NCBI GenBank assembly: GCA_910586245.1
Contig: CAJUFY010000005.1
Coordinates: 62,001 to 126,000, forward strand
Length of the DNA stretch: 64,000 bases
Reading direction: 5' to 3'
DNA from: an uncultured Christensenella sp.
Lineage (GTDB): Bacteria; Bacillota; Clostridia; Christensenellales; Borkfalkiaceae
Made by a program: the position numbers and the translations under genes. Below, in pieces: positions 1-9,535 of this stretch (its first letter is position 1; every line of letters starts with the position of its first letter). The notes beneath the pieces are model-generated. The model ran no database searches. It saw only the letters and a list, made by a program, of their open reading frames with translations, and was not told the DNA's origin.

Positions 1-3000
1 TGCCGCAGAACGTGACCGTATCGGGCGACACGGTATCATGGTCGGCGGTAGAGGGTGCGAGCGAAGGCTACACCGTTAAAATTTACAGCCAGACGAACGA
101 CGCGGGCAACACGGTAACGGTTTCCGAAGTTTCGCTCGATCTGCTCGAAGAAGTCGCTTACCTCGTCGAAGGGGAGAACCTGATTGCGGTCAAAGTCAAC
201 GCCGTGGGCAAGAAGAAGGAAAGCCCCTATTCCTCGCCCGTCACGTATACTTACGCGCCCGCGAGCGAGTCGCAAAACGCGCTCGAATTTATCGCGCTCG
301 TGAACGCAATCGAAGGGACGGTTACGAAAGATTCGCTCGAAAAAATCGAGGCGGCGGAAGCGAAGTACGCCGCGCTCACTTCGGACGACAAAGCTTGGGA
401 TTCGGTAAAGTCGGCTAAGACGACGCTCGATCAGAAGCGCGCCGCTTACGACGCGCTGATTGCGGCGGAACACAAAGCCGCTGCGGAAGCGTTTATCGTG
501 CAGGTCGAAGCGATCGATCCCGCAGCTTCCGACGCGCTTGCAAAACTTGACGCGGCGGACGCGGCGTATCGCGCTCTGCCCGATAAAACGCTCGACGGCG
601 TAGCGGCGGCAAAAACTTCGCTCGACGCAAAACGCGCGGCGTACGAAGCGCATCTTGCAGAACAGGAAGCCGTGGCGGCAGCACAGGCGTTCATCAATCA
701 GGTCAACGCGATCGGCGCGGTTTCGGAAGAAGGCGCGGAAGCAAAGATTACGGCTGCGGAACAGGCCTACGCACAGCTTTCCGCGGCGGCAAAAGCGGTT
801 GCCGGCGTGGCGGAAGCAAAGACGTTGCTCGAAGAAAAACGCGCGGCGTACGAAGCGTATCTTGCCGAACAGGAAGAAGCGGCGGCTGCACAGGCGGCTG
901 CAAACGCGTTTATCAAACAAGTCGGCGAAATTTCTCTTGCCGAAGAGGATTTGAACGATTTGGCGGTCGCAACGGCGGAAGCCGCGTACACGGCGCTTTC
1001 CCCTGCGGCGAAAGAGGTGAAAGGCGTGGCGCAGGCGAACGCGTTGCTCGCCGCTAAAAAAGCGGCGCGCGCGTTCATTAAAAACGTGAACGCGATCAAC
1101 ATCACGGCGGAAGGCGCAGAGGCAAAACTGACTGCGACGGAAGCGGAATATACTTCCCTTTCGGCGGGGCATGCCGTGATCCTGACCGACGTGAACGTGG
1201 TGTCTGCAAAGCAAACGTTGGAAGGAAAGCGCGAAAATTACAACGCTTACCTCGAAGTCAAGGAAGAAGCGGAAAACTTCGTAAAGAAGGTCAGCGCGAT
1301 CGACATAACGAAACGCAACGTTACCGTTGCCGAGTTGGAAGCCGCGATCGAGGACGCATACGCGGCTTACGAGGAACTCAAACAAGAGGTGAAAGAAATC
1401 GTCGCCGATGCAAAATCCGCGCTCGACAACGCGGACGCGCAGGTGAAAGCGGCGAAAAAGTTTATCGCCAGCGTGGAATCGCTCGGCCCGATCGACGCAA
1501 ATTCGGGCGCGAAGATCGAAGCTTCGAAGGCATTGTATCAGACGCTTTCTTCGGAAGGGAGGCAGATGACCGTCGTAACCGAAGCGAAGACGACGCTCGA
1601 CGCGGCAGAGAAGGCGTGCCAGAATGCGGTGAAGTTGCAGGCTGCCGTCAAAGCGTTCAAAGAAACCGTCGACGCAATCGATACCGCGCAGGACAAAGCG
1701 CAGGCGATCGCCGCCGCCAAAACGCATTACGATACTCACGTGAAGGGCGAAGCCAACACGGGCGTTTATAACCTTTCGGGCGAAATCATTACAAAACTGA
1801 CCGAAGCGGAACTTGCGTATTATAAATCGCTGGTCAACGCGATCGGCACGCTCGACGCGGAAAGCACGGAAGAGGAAGCGGAAGCGTATCTTGCGGCGCT
1901 CACCGCGGCGGAAGCGTACGACGTGCATGCGGACTGGGCTTCTCAGGCGAGCACGGATGCGGCGAAAGTTGCTTCGGCGCGCGAATCGTACGATACTTAC
2001 GTGGCGACGGTCGGCTCGGTCGGCACCTTCCTTTCGGCAGTCGAGGCGCTGACTTCGGCAGACAAGGAATATGCGGGTCTGATTGCGGCGGCGAAGACTG
2101 CTTACGAAGCGATTGCAAAGGACGAGTTCGCGCTTGCGTTTGCAGGCGTTTCCGAAGCGAAAGACTCGCTCGACGAATACGACGCCGCGCATACGGAAGC
2201 GGAAGCGCTTGCAGGCAGATTTACGGCGGCAACGGAAGGGGCGAGTATCGGCAAAGAATCGTACAACGCGCTGACCGCGCTCACGAAAGAATACGCGGCG
2301 CTGACCGAAGGGCTCGTAAAAACCGTGTTTGACGCGGACTACTTCGCAGCGTATGAAGCCGCGGAAGCGTTCGTGACGCTCATTCGCGAAACGCCCGACT
2401 ACAACGCCATCGAACGGTATCTTACCGAAACGGGCGCGGCGGATGGTTCGTATCAGGTCGTGATTATCCGCGCGTATAAAAACGTACTCGGTCAAAGACT
2501 GACGCTCAAAGAGGGTGAAATTCCTACCGTAAAGGTCACTTATACGCTGGGCGACGCGGAAGCCGTGACGGAAGAAAACATCGCTTTCGTCTATAACGAA
2601 AACACGCAGAACCCCGCTTACACCGCAACGCTCGTCACCGTGAACGGCGCTGACATGGCAAAAGCGCTTGCGCTCGATTACGAAATCGTCTATCCCGGCA
2701 TGCAGCAGCCCACCGTCAAAACGGGTTCGGCGCATCTTGCGGCGCATACGGGCAATACGGTTTGGCTCAACGAGCAGGAAGGTATGCGCGCCGTGTTCAC
2801 GGGGCCCAACGATACTTTGGCGTTTACCAACGCAAGCGGAATCGGGAACGTTTACGTCAACGTATACGTGACCGACGACATCGAGGCGGATACGGGCGAC
2901 ACGATGGTTACGTTTAAGAATCTTCCGATCGCTTCTCTCGTTCCCGTTCACGCGGGAATGACGGAAATCGAGTTCCGCCGCGCGATTGCAAAAGCCGCGC

Positions 3001-4583
3001 CCGAACTGTGCGACAAGAGCGACAGAACGGTGCGTTACGTGTTCTATGCGCGCGACACCCAAACCGTGGGAGAGGGCAGTGAAGCGTATACCGAAGTCAC
3101 GCGTACTTCGATCAGAGGTTGCAGCGTGAGCGGCGAAACGCTTTTGCATCTCGTACCCGAAGATCGTTACTATACCATCCGCGACGACGGAAAAGATCCC
3201 GGCATCTGGCCCGGCGCCGACCACGCGTTCAGCTTGATCGGCGGCACGGTCGATTCCGCTCTGCTCGAACGGTTCAACGCCGTGCTTGCGGACGAAATGA
3301 AAGAGAACGCGCCCGAAACGCAGCTCACTGCGAACAATGCGAACGAATACGTAGGCATTTACTTCACGGTCAAGAGCGGAAACGAAGTCGTGTTCGAAAA
3401 AGAACTGGAACTCAAAAACCAGGCGTACTCCTATAAAAAGATGCGGTTGGATTGGCAGTCGCAATTCTATCGGGCGAATCCCGAAGCGGAAGACGGAAAA
3501 ATCTTCGAGAACCTCACGTATTACGCGAACTATTACATTACCGACCGTACGCAGAACGACCTTGCCGAAGCGCTTCGCAAGTACTTCCCGCGCGGAATGC
3601 AGTGGCAGCTGACGACGGGGGACGAAACGGTGATGACGGAAGTTTCTTCGGTGACGTTTGCCAAGAGCGAACTTTCCATTCCCACCACCGCCGTCCGCAG
3701 GAGCGGGGATTTCCTGGAATTCCTGCGCGATCCGAACGGCAACGGCGACATCCTCGTCAACGGCGAAGCCGATTATGCGAAACTGACCTTCTACCGCACG
3801 GCGGAAGCGGATCAAGCGGACAGAACGGAATTTAACGCTTACATCCGTCTTGTGGAAGAGGACAACGACGACGGGCAGAAGATGCAGAACGTTTATCTGT
3901 ATCTGAACCAAACGCCCGCGCTGAACGAACAGGGTTTAAAGTTCAACAACGATTACAAAGATTCTTATCTCGCGCTCGACGTCTTTAAGACTTGGTTTAC
4001 CAACAACCAAAATCTGAAAATCGACGGCTTCGCGCTCCGTTGGGACGACGGTTGGAGCATGACCTCCGAATACGTAAGAAGCGAAAACAGCGCCTACCTT
4101 TACGGCGCGGTGTCCGAACCGATCGAACTTTCCGTTGCGGTAGAAAAAACGGAAATCCCGTCCGCGGCGCAAATCGGGTTCGACAACGCAGGAAACGTTA
4201 CGTTCGTGCGCGCCTTCGAAGGTTGGAAAAACGGTGAAATCTTTACGACGGGCGCGGCGCAGGAAGTGGAAATCCGCTTCTTCCAAGGGGAAAGCGAAAC
4301 GACGGATTATAAGATTTCCCTCCGCTACGATCCCGTAACGGGCGTGTGCAAGCTTTACGACGGCGAAACGGCAATCAGCGAAGCGCTTGCAGGCGGCGTA
4401 AAAGATTTGTGGTGCGACGGCGCAACCTTCAACAAGGCGATTCAAACGTATCTGGGCGACGATTCGTTCGATTACGTCGGCTGGAACTTCTACACCGTCA
4501 TCGTCGCCCGCGAAGGGAATTTGATCTGGAACGGCGAGCGGGGCGAAGCTTCGCAAACGGTATCCTACACGTCCGCAGCATAA
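1..4583 (+). CDS. Large secreted helical-repeat surface protein (5' end outside window)
   Basis: The frame is open at the window edge (codons CCG CAG AAC precede a GTG at 12), so the true start and any signal peptide lie upstream. The first 80 visible residues have a fibronectin-III-like pattern (the P-N-V-T-V-S-G opening, W-S-A-V, G-Y-T-V). Residues about 90-760 are tandem alpha-helical repeats of about 60 residues rich in Ala, Glu and Lys, with a recurring pattern of a Phe-Ile / Val-Asn-Ala-Ile-Gly turn, an A-x-A-Y helix and a K-R-A-A-Y-E helix. Such repeats are known from clostridial surface proteins, where they act as stalks. The remaining 750 residues are beta-rich and unrecognised. No LPXTG or SLH motif is seen at the C-terminus. 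It sits directly upstream of the GH81 glucanase, so a role in surface attachment or glycan handling is inferred. Confidence 0.75.
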   Translation, partial: PQNVTVSGDTVSWSAVEGASEGYTVKIYSQTNDAGNTVTVSEVSLDLLEEVAYLVEGENLIAVKVNAVGKKKESPYSSPVTYTYAPASESQNALEFIALVNAIEGTVTKDSLEKIEAAEAKYAALTSDDKAWDSVKSAKTTLDQKRAAYDALIAAEHKAAAEAFIVQVEAIDPAASDALAKLDAADAAYRALPDKTLDGVAAAKTSLDAKRAAYEAHLAEQEAVAAAQAFINQVNAIGAVSEEGAEAKITAAEQAYAQLSAAAKAVAGVAEAKTLLEEKRAAYEAYLAEQEEAAAAQAAANAFIKQVGEISLAEEDLNDLAVATAEAAYTALSPAAKEVKGVAQANALLAAKKAARAFIKNVNAINITAEGAEAKLTATEAEYTSLSAGHAVILTDVNVVSAKQTLEGKRENYNAYLEVKEEAENFVKKVSAIDITKRNVTVAELEAAIEDAYAAYEELKQEVKEIVADAKSALDNADAQVKAAKKFIASVESLGPIDANSGAKIEASKALYQTLSSEGRQMTVVTEAKTTLDAAEKACQNAVKLQAAVKAFKETVDAIDTAQDKAQAIAAAKTHYDTHVKGEANTGVYNLSGEIITKLTEAELAYYKSLVNAIGTLDAESTEEEAEAYLAALTAAEAYDVHADWASQASTDAAKVASARESYDTYVATVGSVGTFLSAVEALTSADKEYAGLIAAAKTAYEAIAKDEFALAFAGVSEAKDSLDEYDAAHTEAEALAGRFTAATEGASIGKESYNALTALTKEYAALTEGLVKTVFDADYFAAYEAAEAFVTLIRETPDYNAIERYLTETGAADGSYQVVIIRAYKNVLGQRLTLKEGEIPTVKVTYTLGDAEAVTEENIAFVYNENTQNPAYTATLVTVNGADMAKALALDYEIVYPGMQQPTVKTGSAHLAAHTGNTVWLNEQEGMRAVFTGPNDTLAFTNASGIGNVYVNVYVTDDIEADTGDTMVTFKNLPIASLVPVHAGMTEIEFRRAIAKAAPELCDKSDRTVRYVFYARDTQTVGEGSEAYTEVTRTSIRGCSVSGETLLHLVPEDRYYTIRDDGKDPGIWPGADHAFSLIGGTVDSALLERFNAVLADEMKENAPETQLTANNANEYVGIYFTVKSGNEVVFEKELELKNQAYSYKKMRLDWQSQFYRANPEAEDGKIFENLTYYANYYITDRTQNDLAEALRKYFPRGMQWQLTTGDETVMTEVSSVTFAKSELSIPTTAVRRSGDFLEFLRDPNGNGDILVNGEADYAKLTFYRTAEADQADRTEFNAYIRLVEEDNDDGQKMQNVYLYLNQTPALNEQGLKFNNDYKDSYLALDVFKTWFTNNQNLKIDGFALRWDDGWSMTSEYVRSENSAYLYGAVSEPIELSVAVEKTEIPSAAQIGFDNAGNVTFVRAFEGWKNGEIFTTGAAQEVEIRFFQGESETTDYKISLRYDPVTGVCKLYDGETAISEALAGGVKDLWCDGATFNKAIQTYLGDDSFDYVGWNFYTVIVAREGNLIWNGERGEASQTVSYTSAA

Positions 4584-4615
4584 CCGCGGCGCAAAACGCA
4601 AAACATTCAAACGGC

Positions 4616-4643
4616 TTCCCGAACGGCTTTTGCCGTTCGGGAA
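4616..4643 (+). terminator. Intergenic hairpin after the repeat protein
   Basis: A perfect 12-bp stem (TTCCCGAACGGC pairing with 4632-4643) with a TTTT loop lies between the two large genes. It is followed only by CTTAATT, so it may be a weak or attenuating terminator rather than a full stop. Confidence 0.5.
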
Positions 4644-4672
4644 CTTAATTCACGGAACATTCAGGAGATTTC

Positions 4673-7600
4673 ATGAAGCGAAATAAAATTCTTTCCCTCG
4701 CGCTTGCGGGCTTGTTCGGTTGTACCACGTTTTTGGGCGGCTGCCGCCGTCCTACCCCGCCGCCGATCGTAAATCCCGATCCTCCGATCGTTGAAACCGA
4801 AGAAAAGATCACCTTCGTCGGCGCGGAGGACGTCACCGTAACCGCGGGACGCGCGTTCGATTGTTATGCGGGCGTGCGTGCGGCGACCGAATCGGGCAAA
4901 GACGTAACGGCGGCAATCACCGTTGCGGGCGAAGTGAACACCGCGCGGGCGGGCGAATATACGCTGACGTATTCCGCAGCCGAAGGCAAAGCGCGCGGCA
5001 CGAAGACGCGAAAGGTCATCGTTTCCGCGAATCCGCTGCTCGATGAAACGCCCCCTCCCGTATATATATACGAAGCGGAAGAGCCTTTCAATATCGCAAA
5101 GGGCGTTGCCGTTGCGGCGGACGCGACTTCGAACGGGAGCGCGGAGAAGGCGGTGGACGGCGATCTTTCCTCCCGTTGGGAGAGCGACCACGGCGTGGAC
5201 CTCGTCGATTACACGCTCGATCTCGGCGCGGTGTTGCCGTTGGAGAGCATCGTGATTTGCTGGGAAGCGGCGTACGCCGCCGATTATGCGGTGCAGCTTT
5301 CCGCCGACGGCGTTACCTACCGCAATTTTCAGTCGTTCGCAAACTGGCGCGCGGACATGGCGGGCGGTCAGCCCGCGCCGCTCACGCTCGAAACGGCGGG
5401 CGAGGAAGCGCGCTACGTGCGCCTGCATCTGACGAAGCGGGTTACCGCTTACGGATATTCCGTGTTCGAGTTACAGGTATTCGGGAAGAAGGGAACCGTG
5501 ATTCCCGCGGAAAATTATCCGATCCATTTCGACGCGGCAAACGACCGCGGCGCCGACTGGGCGATTGCCGACGAGCAGTGGCTGCTCATCGATTTCGGCG
5601 GCACGAAGTCCTTCGACAATATGGAGCTGAGTTGGAACAACTGGCTTTCGCCCGTATCTTACGATCTAGAATCTTCGCTGAACGGAAGTGATTACACGCC
5701 GTTCCGTCTGGGCGACGGCGGGCGCGTGCTCGAAGCGCAGGGCAATCAGGCAAAGACGGTTTCGGCGCGCTACGTGCGCGTGAATTTACACAAGCGCCGC
5801 TTCTATTCCAACGCGTACCGCATCAACCAGATCAATTTCAAGCGCGGCGGAACGGAATTTACCAACGAAGAAATCGAACGGTGCCGCGTGCGGGCAAGTT
5901 CGGAATCGGCGGGTTTCCCCGCTTCCAACGCGTTAAAGCGGGACAATTATTCCACTTGCTGGGCGAGCGCGTACGATGCGGCTGCAGTGGTCGCAACCCT
6001 CGGCGGGAAGGAATACCGCGCGCTTCCGCAGACGTTCGATCTGGGCGAAGTCAAACGGGTGGGACGGATCGATTTGTACTGGCGCGGCGACGACGGCAGA
6101 AAGGGCAAATATTACGATTTGCAGGTGAGCGATAACGGCGTCGACTATACGACGGTGTTCCGCCAGACGCACGGTGACACCGCCTTGCAGCACGTTTATT
6201 ACTTCGGCGCAGCGCGTTTTCTGCGGGTGCTCGACTGGCAGAACGCGAACGCGGAACGCTTTCAGCTCGAGGGGATTACCGTGCATTCGCAGTATCCCAC
6301 CGAGCAGAAAATCGAATACGATACGGCGCTGACCTTTCCCGATTTTCAAATCATCGAAACGGAAAACGGCAGCTACGTGACGGGCGATCTCACGTTTCCG
6401 ACTTCCAAGCTGATCGCTTATTTAGACGAGAGTCTGCGCGGAAAACCCGTACCCAGCAACGACTGGTGGCAGTCGCTCATGATCGACGATCACGGGCACG
6501 CCATGTATCTGAATCCGCTCGTTGCAAAATTCACTTCGGAAGGGCTTGCGCTCACCAACCCCGGCGACGGCTACTATTCGGGCGACAACCCCGGCAACGG
6601 CAGGCAGACGATCAACGTGGACGTGCGCGATCTCACGATCGGCTACGCGGGCATTACGCAGCAGGCGAGCGTGCGCGTCACGGGCTATTCCGATTACGCG
6701 ATCACCGCCGCCGTGTCGCAGAAAAAAGGCGTGGACGACATGACGGTAACCCTTTCGCAGGGCGCGCTGTACGCGTACTGTCTGTTTGCCCGCCCCGAAC
6801 GCGCGCAAATCGTTTCCGACAATTTCGTCGCCTTTTACGATCTGAACGGCAAGGAAATTCTGACGGACGGCGTTTACCGCGGAGATTGCGTCGTAGCGTG
6901 CGTGCGCACGCACAGCGGATACGAAAACGGCATTGAAAAGGGCAACGCGCGCGAATACGAGGAACGGTATTACGTGATAAGCGTTCCGCCCGAAACGCAG
7001 TTCAGCAGAAGCGGAAAAACGCTTTCGGTGAACATGACGGAGGGGAACTATCTTTCCGTCGGCGCGATGAGCGGCGTGAATACCGTTTCGCAGGCGCAAG
7101 CGCAGGAAGAGGGCGCGCACGGCGCGCTTGACGCGCGGGAAGCCAAGCTCATGCACGAACACGGTTACGCGTTTATCGCGAACACGCTGTGCCCCTATTC
7201 GTTCGAAGAGGAAATTTCTATCGTAAAAACGGAATACCGCGTGCAGACCGTGTGCGTGAGAAACGGCTTCTCAAACGAAGCGTATACGGCGTTTTTGCCG
7301 CACCAGTACAAGAAATCGACGAACGCGCTTTCGGACGCCTACGCGTACAAGACGGTGCGCGGAGACGTGCGCGCGCATGCGGGCAACGTCTACGAAACGG
7401 AAGACGTCTTTTACGGCATCGTACCGCAGTTCGTAGAGCCTACCGCGCAGGGATATCAGACTTCCAAACTGTACGGCGCGATCGGGGAACTTTACGCCAA
7501 CGTGGGCGGCGACAAATCGCCGGAAGAGAGCAACCTCATTTCGGGCGATCCTTACTGGCAGGGCAAGAACCTGCATCCGATGGCGCTTGCGGCGCTCGCC

Positions 7601-9490
7601 GCCGATCAGCTCGGCGCGACCGATCTGCGCGATCAGTTTCTCGAAAAGATCGAATACGTGCTGGAAGACTGGTTTACTTACACGCCCGGCAACGAACCGC
7701 ACGACGCGTACTTCTACTACGATACCGAGTGGGGCACGCTGTATTATAAAAACAGCGAATTCGGCGCGAACGTCAACCTTGCAGACCACCATTTTACGTA
7801 CGGATATTTCACGCTGGCGGCAGGGGTTGTGAGCGCGTTCGATCCCGCGTTTGCAAAAAAATACGAAGATATGATCATGCTCATGATCCGCGATTACATG
7901 AACCCTTCGCACAACGACGCGCTCTTTCCCTACATGCGCAATTACGACGTGTTTGCGGGGCACGGCTGGGCGGGAGGTTATGCCGATAACGACGGCGGGA
8001 ACAATCAGGAATCGGCGGGCGAAGCGCTCAACAGCTGGGTCGGGGCGTATCTGTACGCCGTCGCCGTCGGCAACACGCAGATCCGCGACGCGGCGATTTA
8101 CGGCTTCACCACGGAACTGAACGCGATCAAACAGTACTGGTTCAATTACGGCGGGGATTCGTTCGGCGAATTTTATCCGTTCGGTACGCTCGGTCAGCTT
8201 TACGGCGCGTCCAACTTCTTCGGCACGTTCTTCAACGGCGAACCGCTGTTCATGTACGGGATTCATATGATTCCGGGCGGAGAGTTTTTGTCGGGTTACG
8301 CTCTGAACGATCACGAGCGCGAACGGCTGGAAAACGTGCTCGATCAGATGAAAAAGGAGCAGGCGAGCTGGAATTTTTCCGCGGCAGACGAGAGCCACCG
8401 CGAAATCTACGCCTGGCAGCATATCTTTATTCCGATGACCGCCATGTACGATCCCGACGCGGCAATCGCATGGTACGAACAACTGGGCGGCAAAGTGGGC
8501 AACACGTCCGAAGCGTTCAACGTGTACCACATGATTTATGCAATGAAGTCGCTCGGCGGCAGAACGACGGATATTTATGCGGCGGGCGGCGCTTCCGCAA
8601 CCGTTTATCAAAAGGACGACGCTTATACCGCGATCTGTTGGAATCCGACTTCCGCGCCCTTGACGGTGACCTTCCGCAATGCGGACGGAATTACGGGGAG
8701 CGCGGTGATCCCCGAGCAGTCGCTGGTTTCCGTCGATCCGACGGAGCATACGCAGACCGTGGAACGGTATCGCGACGTAGGACAGTCGGACGCAAACGCC
8801 TTTACGCAATCGAGCGAAGGGGTTACGGCGACGGAAGCGGGCGCGTCGTTCGATCGGGGCGCCGCGGAATACAAACTCTCGTTCGGCGCGGCGCAGGAAT
8901 ACGGCAGACTTTCGCTCGAAGGCACGCTGGAAGACGCGCAGCTGTTCGTCGGCGGCAGGGAGCTTCCGCTCACGAAAACGCAAACTGGCTACGCGACCGA
9001 TCTTGTCGTACTCACGTTCAAACAGGACGTGATGGTGCGCGCTTCGGGCGGATTGCTCAAAAAAATCGGCTATGCGTACGCAAGCCTTTCGCCGATTTCA
9101 CTCGACGGCGCGACCGTTGCCGCTTCCTCCGAGAACGGGATCAACCGCGCGGAATGCGTCCTCGAAGCGGGAACGTCCTCCCGTTGGGAATCCGAACACG
9201 GCGAAGGGCCGCAGCGGCTGGAACTCACGCTTGCCGAAGCGGTAAAAGTTTATCAAATGACGATCGTCTGGGAGGCTGCGTCGGCTGCGGAATACGAAGT
9301 GTATTTTTCGGGCTCGGATGCGGGCGACGACTGGGTGCGGGTGTTCCGCGGCAGTTATACCGCGGGCGCGAGAACGGACGTCGTTGCGCCGGAGATCGTG
9401 ATGAACGTAAAACGCATACGGATCGAATGTTTGAAACGGACGACGAATTACGGGTATTCGATCTTCGAAATCGGACTGCGCGGCGTATGA
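4673..9490 (+). CDS. GH81 endo-beta-1,3-glucanase lipoprotein with discoidin domains
   Basis: This is predicted to cleave beta-1,3-glucans (curdlan, callose, fungal or yeast glucan) at the cell surface. The start is supported by AGGAG nine bases upstream, and the product opens with a lipoprotein signal ending in LGGC. Next come an Ig-like (DUF5011-type) domain at about 40-120, then two or three F5/8 type C (discoidin, CBM32-like) modules at about 125-545. The GH81 core spans roughly 560-1290, with its N-terminal N-D-W-W-Q motif, the acid-bearing A-D-H-H-F-T-Y-G-Y (Asp1038) and G-H-G-W-A-G-G followed by N-Q-E-S-A-G-E-A (Glu1113, Glu1117). A further discoidin domain forms the last 150 residues. 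In known GH81 enzymes the Asp and a Glu of these two motifs are catalytic. At 1605 residues it is about twice a bare GH81 because of the added binding modules. Confidence 0.9.
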   Translation: MKRNKILSLALAGLFGCTTFLGGCRRPTPPPIVNPDPPIVETEEKITFVGAEDVTVTAGRAFDCYAGVRAATESGKDVTAAITVAGEVNTARAGEYTLTYSAAEGKARGTKTRKVIVSANPLLDETPPPVYIYEAEEPFNIAKGVAVAADATSNGSAEKAVDGDLSSRWESDHGVDLVDYTLDLGAVLPLESIVICWEAAYAADYAVQLSADGVTYRNFQSFANWRADMAGGQPAPLTLETAGEEARYVRLHLTKRVTAYGYSVFELQVFGKKGTVIPAENYPIHFDAANDRGADWAIADEQWLLIDFGGTKSFDNMELSWNNWLSPVSYDLESSLNGSDYTPFRLGDGGRVLEAQGNQAKTVSARYVRVNLHKRRFYSNAYRINQINFKRGGTEFTNEEIERCRVRASSESAGFPASNALKRDNYSTCWASAYDAAAVVATLGGKEYRALPQTFDLGEVKRVGRIDLYWRGDDGRKGKYYDLQVSDNGVDYTTVFRQTHGDTALQHVYYFGAARFLRVLDWQNANAERFQLEGITVHSQYPTEQKIEYDTALTFPDFQIIETENGSYVTGDLTFPTSKLIAYLDESLRGKPVPSNDWWQSLMIDDHGHAMYLNPLVAKFTSEGLALTNPGDGYYSGDNPGNGRQTINVDVRDLTIGYAGITQQASVRVTGYSDYAITAAVSQKKGVDDMTVTLSQGALYAYCLFARPERAQIVSDNFVAFYDLNGKEILTDGVYRGDCVVACVRTHSGYENGIEKGNAREYEERYYVISVPPETQFSRSGKTLSVNMTEGNYLSVGAMSGVNTVSQAQAQEEGAHGALDAREAKLMHEHGYAFIANTLCPYSFEEEISIVKTEYRVQTVCVRNGFSNEAYTAFLPHQYKKSTNALSDAYAYKTVRGDVRAHAGNVYETEDVFYGIVPQFVEPTAQGYQTSKLYGAIGELYANVGGDKSPEESNLISGDPYWQGKNLHPMALAALAADQLGATDLRDQFLEKIEYVLEDWFTYTPGNEPHDAYFYYDTEWGTLYYKNSEFGANVNLADHHFTYGYFTLAAGVVSAFDPAFAKKYEDMIMLMIRDYMNPSHNDALFPYMRNYDVFAGHGWAGGYADNDGGNNQESAGEALNSWVGAYLYAVAVGNTQIRDAAIYGFTTELNAIKQYWFNYGGDSFGEFYPFGTLGQLYGASNFFGTFFNGEPLFMYGIHMIPGGEFLSGYALNDHERERLENVLDQMKKEQASWNFSAADESHREIYAWQHIFIPMTAMYDPDAAIAWYEQLGGKVGNTSEAFNVYHMIYAMKSLGGRTTDIYAAGGASATVYQKDDAYTAICWNPTSAPLTVTFRNADGITGSAVIPEQSLVSVDPTEHTQTVERYRDVGQSDANAFTQSSEGVTATEAGASFDRGAAEYKLSFGAAQEYGRLSLEGTLEDAQLFVGGRELPLTKTQTGYATDLVVLTFKQDVMVRASGGLLKKIGYAYASLSPISLDGATVAASSENGINRAECVLEAGTSSRWESEHGEGPQRLELTLAEAVKVYQMTIVWEAASAAEYEVYFSGSDAGDDWVRVFRGSYTAGARTDVVAPEIVMNVKRIRIECLKRTTNYGYSIFEIGLRGV

Positions 9491-9503
9491 GGTGAAAAAT
9501 AAA

Positions 9504-9535
9504 AATAACGGGAATGGTTTCCCGTTATTTTTTTA
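9504..9535. terminator. Bidirectional terminator between GH81 gene and histidine kinase
   Basis: An 11-bp perfect stem (9504-9514 with 9519-9529) has a 4-base loop, with A-rich left and T-rich right flanks. It can serve both convergent genes; the kinase stop codon lies in its 3' T tract. Confidence 0.85.

Noticed and set aside
36..3911. A 1291-codon open frame on the minus strand
   Set aside because: It is the antisense of the helical-repeat gene in GC-rich DNA, is rich in Arg and Phe as antisense frames are, and shows no domain.
7271..8983. A 570-codon open frame on the minus strand
   Set aside because: Antisense to the GH81 core, whose catalytic motifs are clearly on the plus strand.
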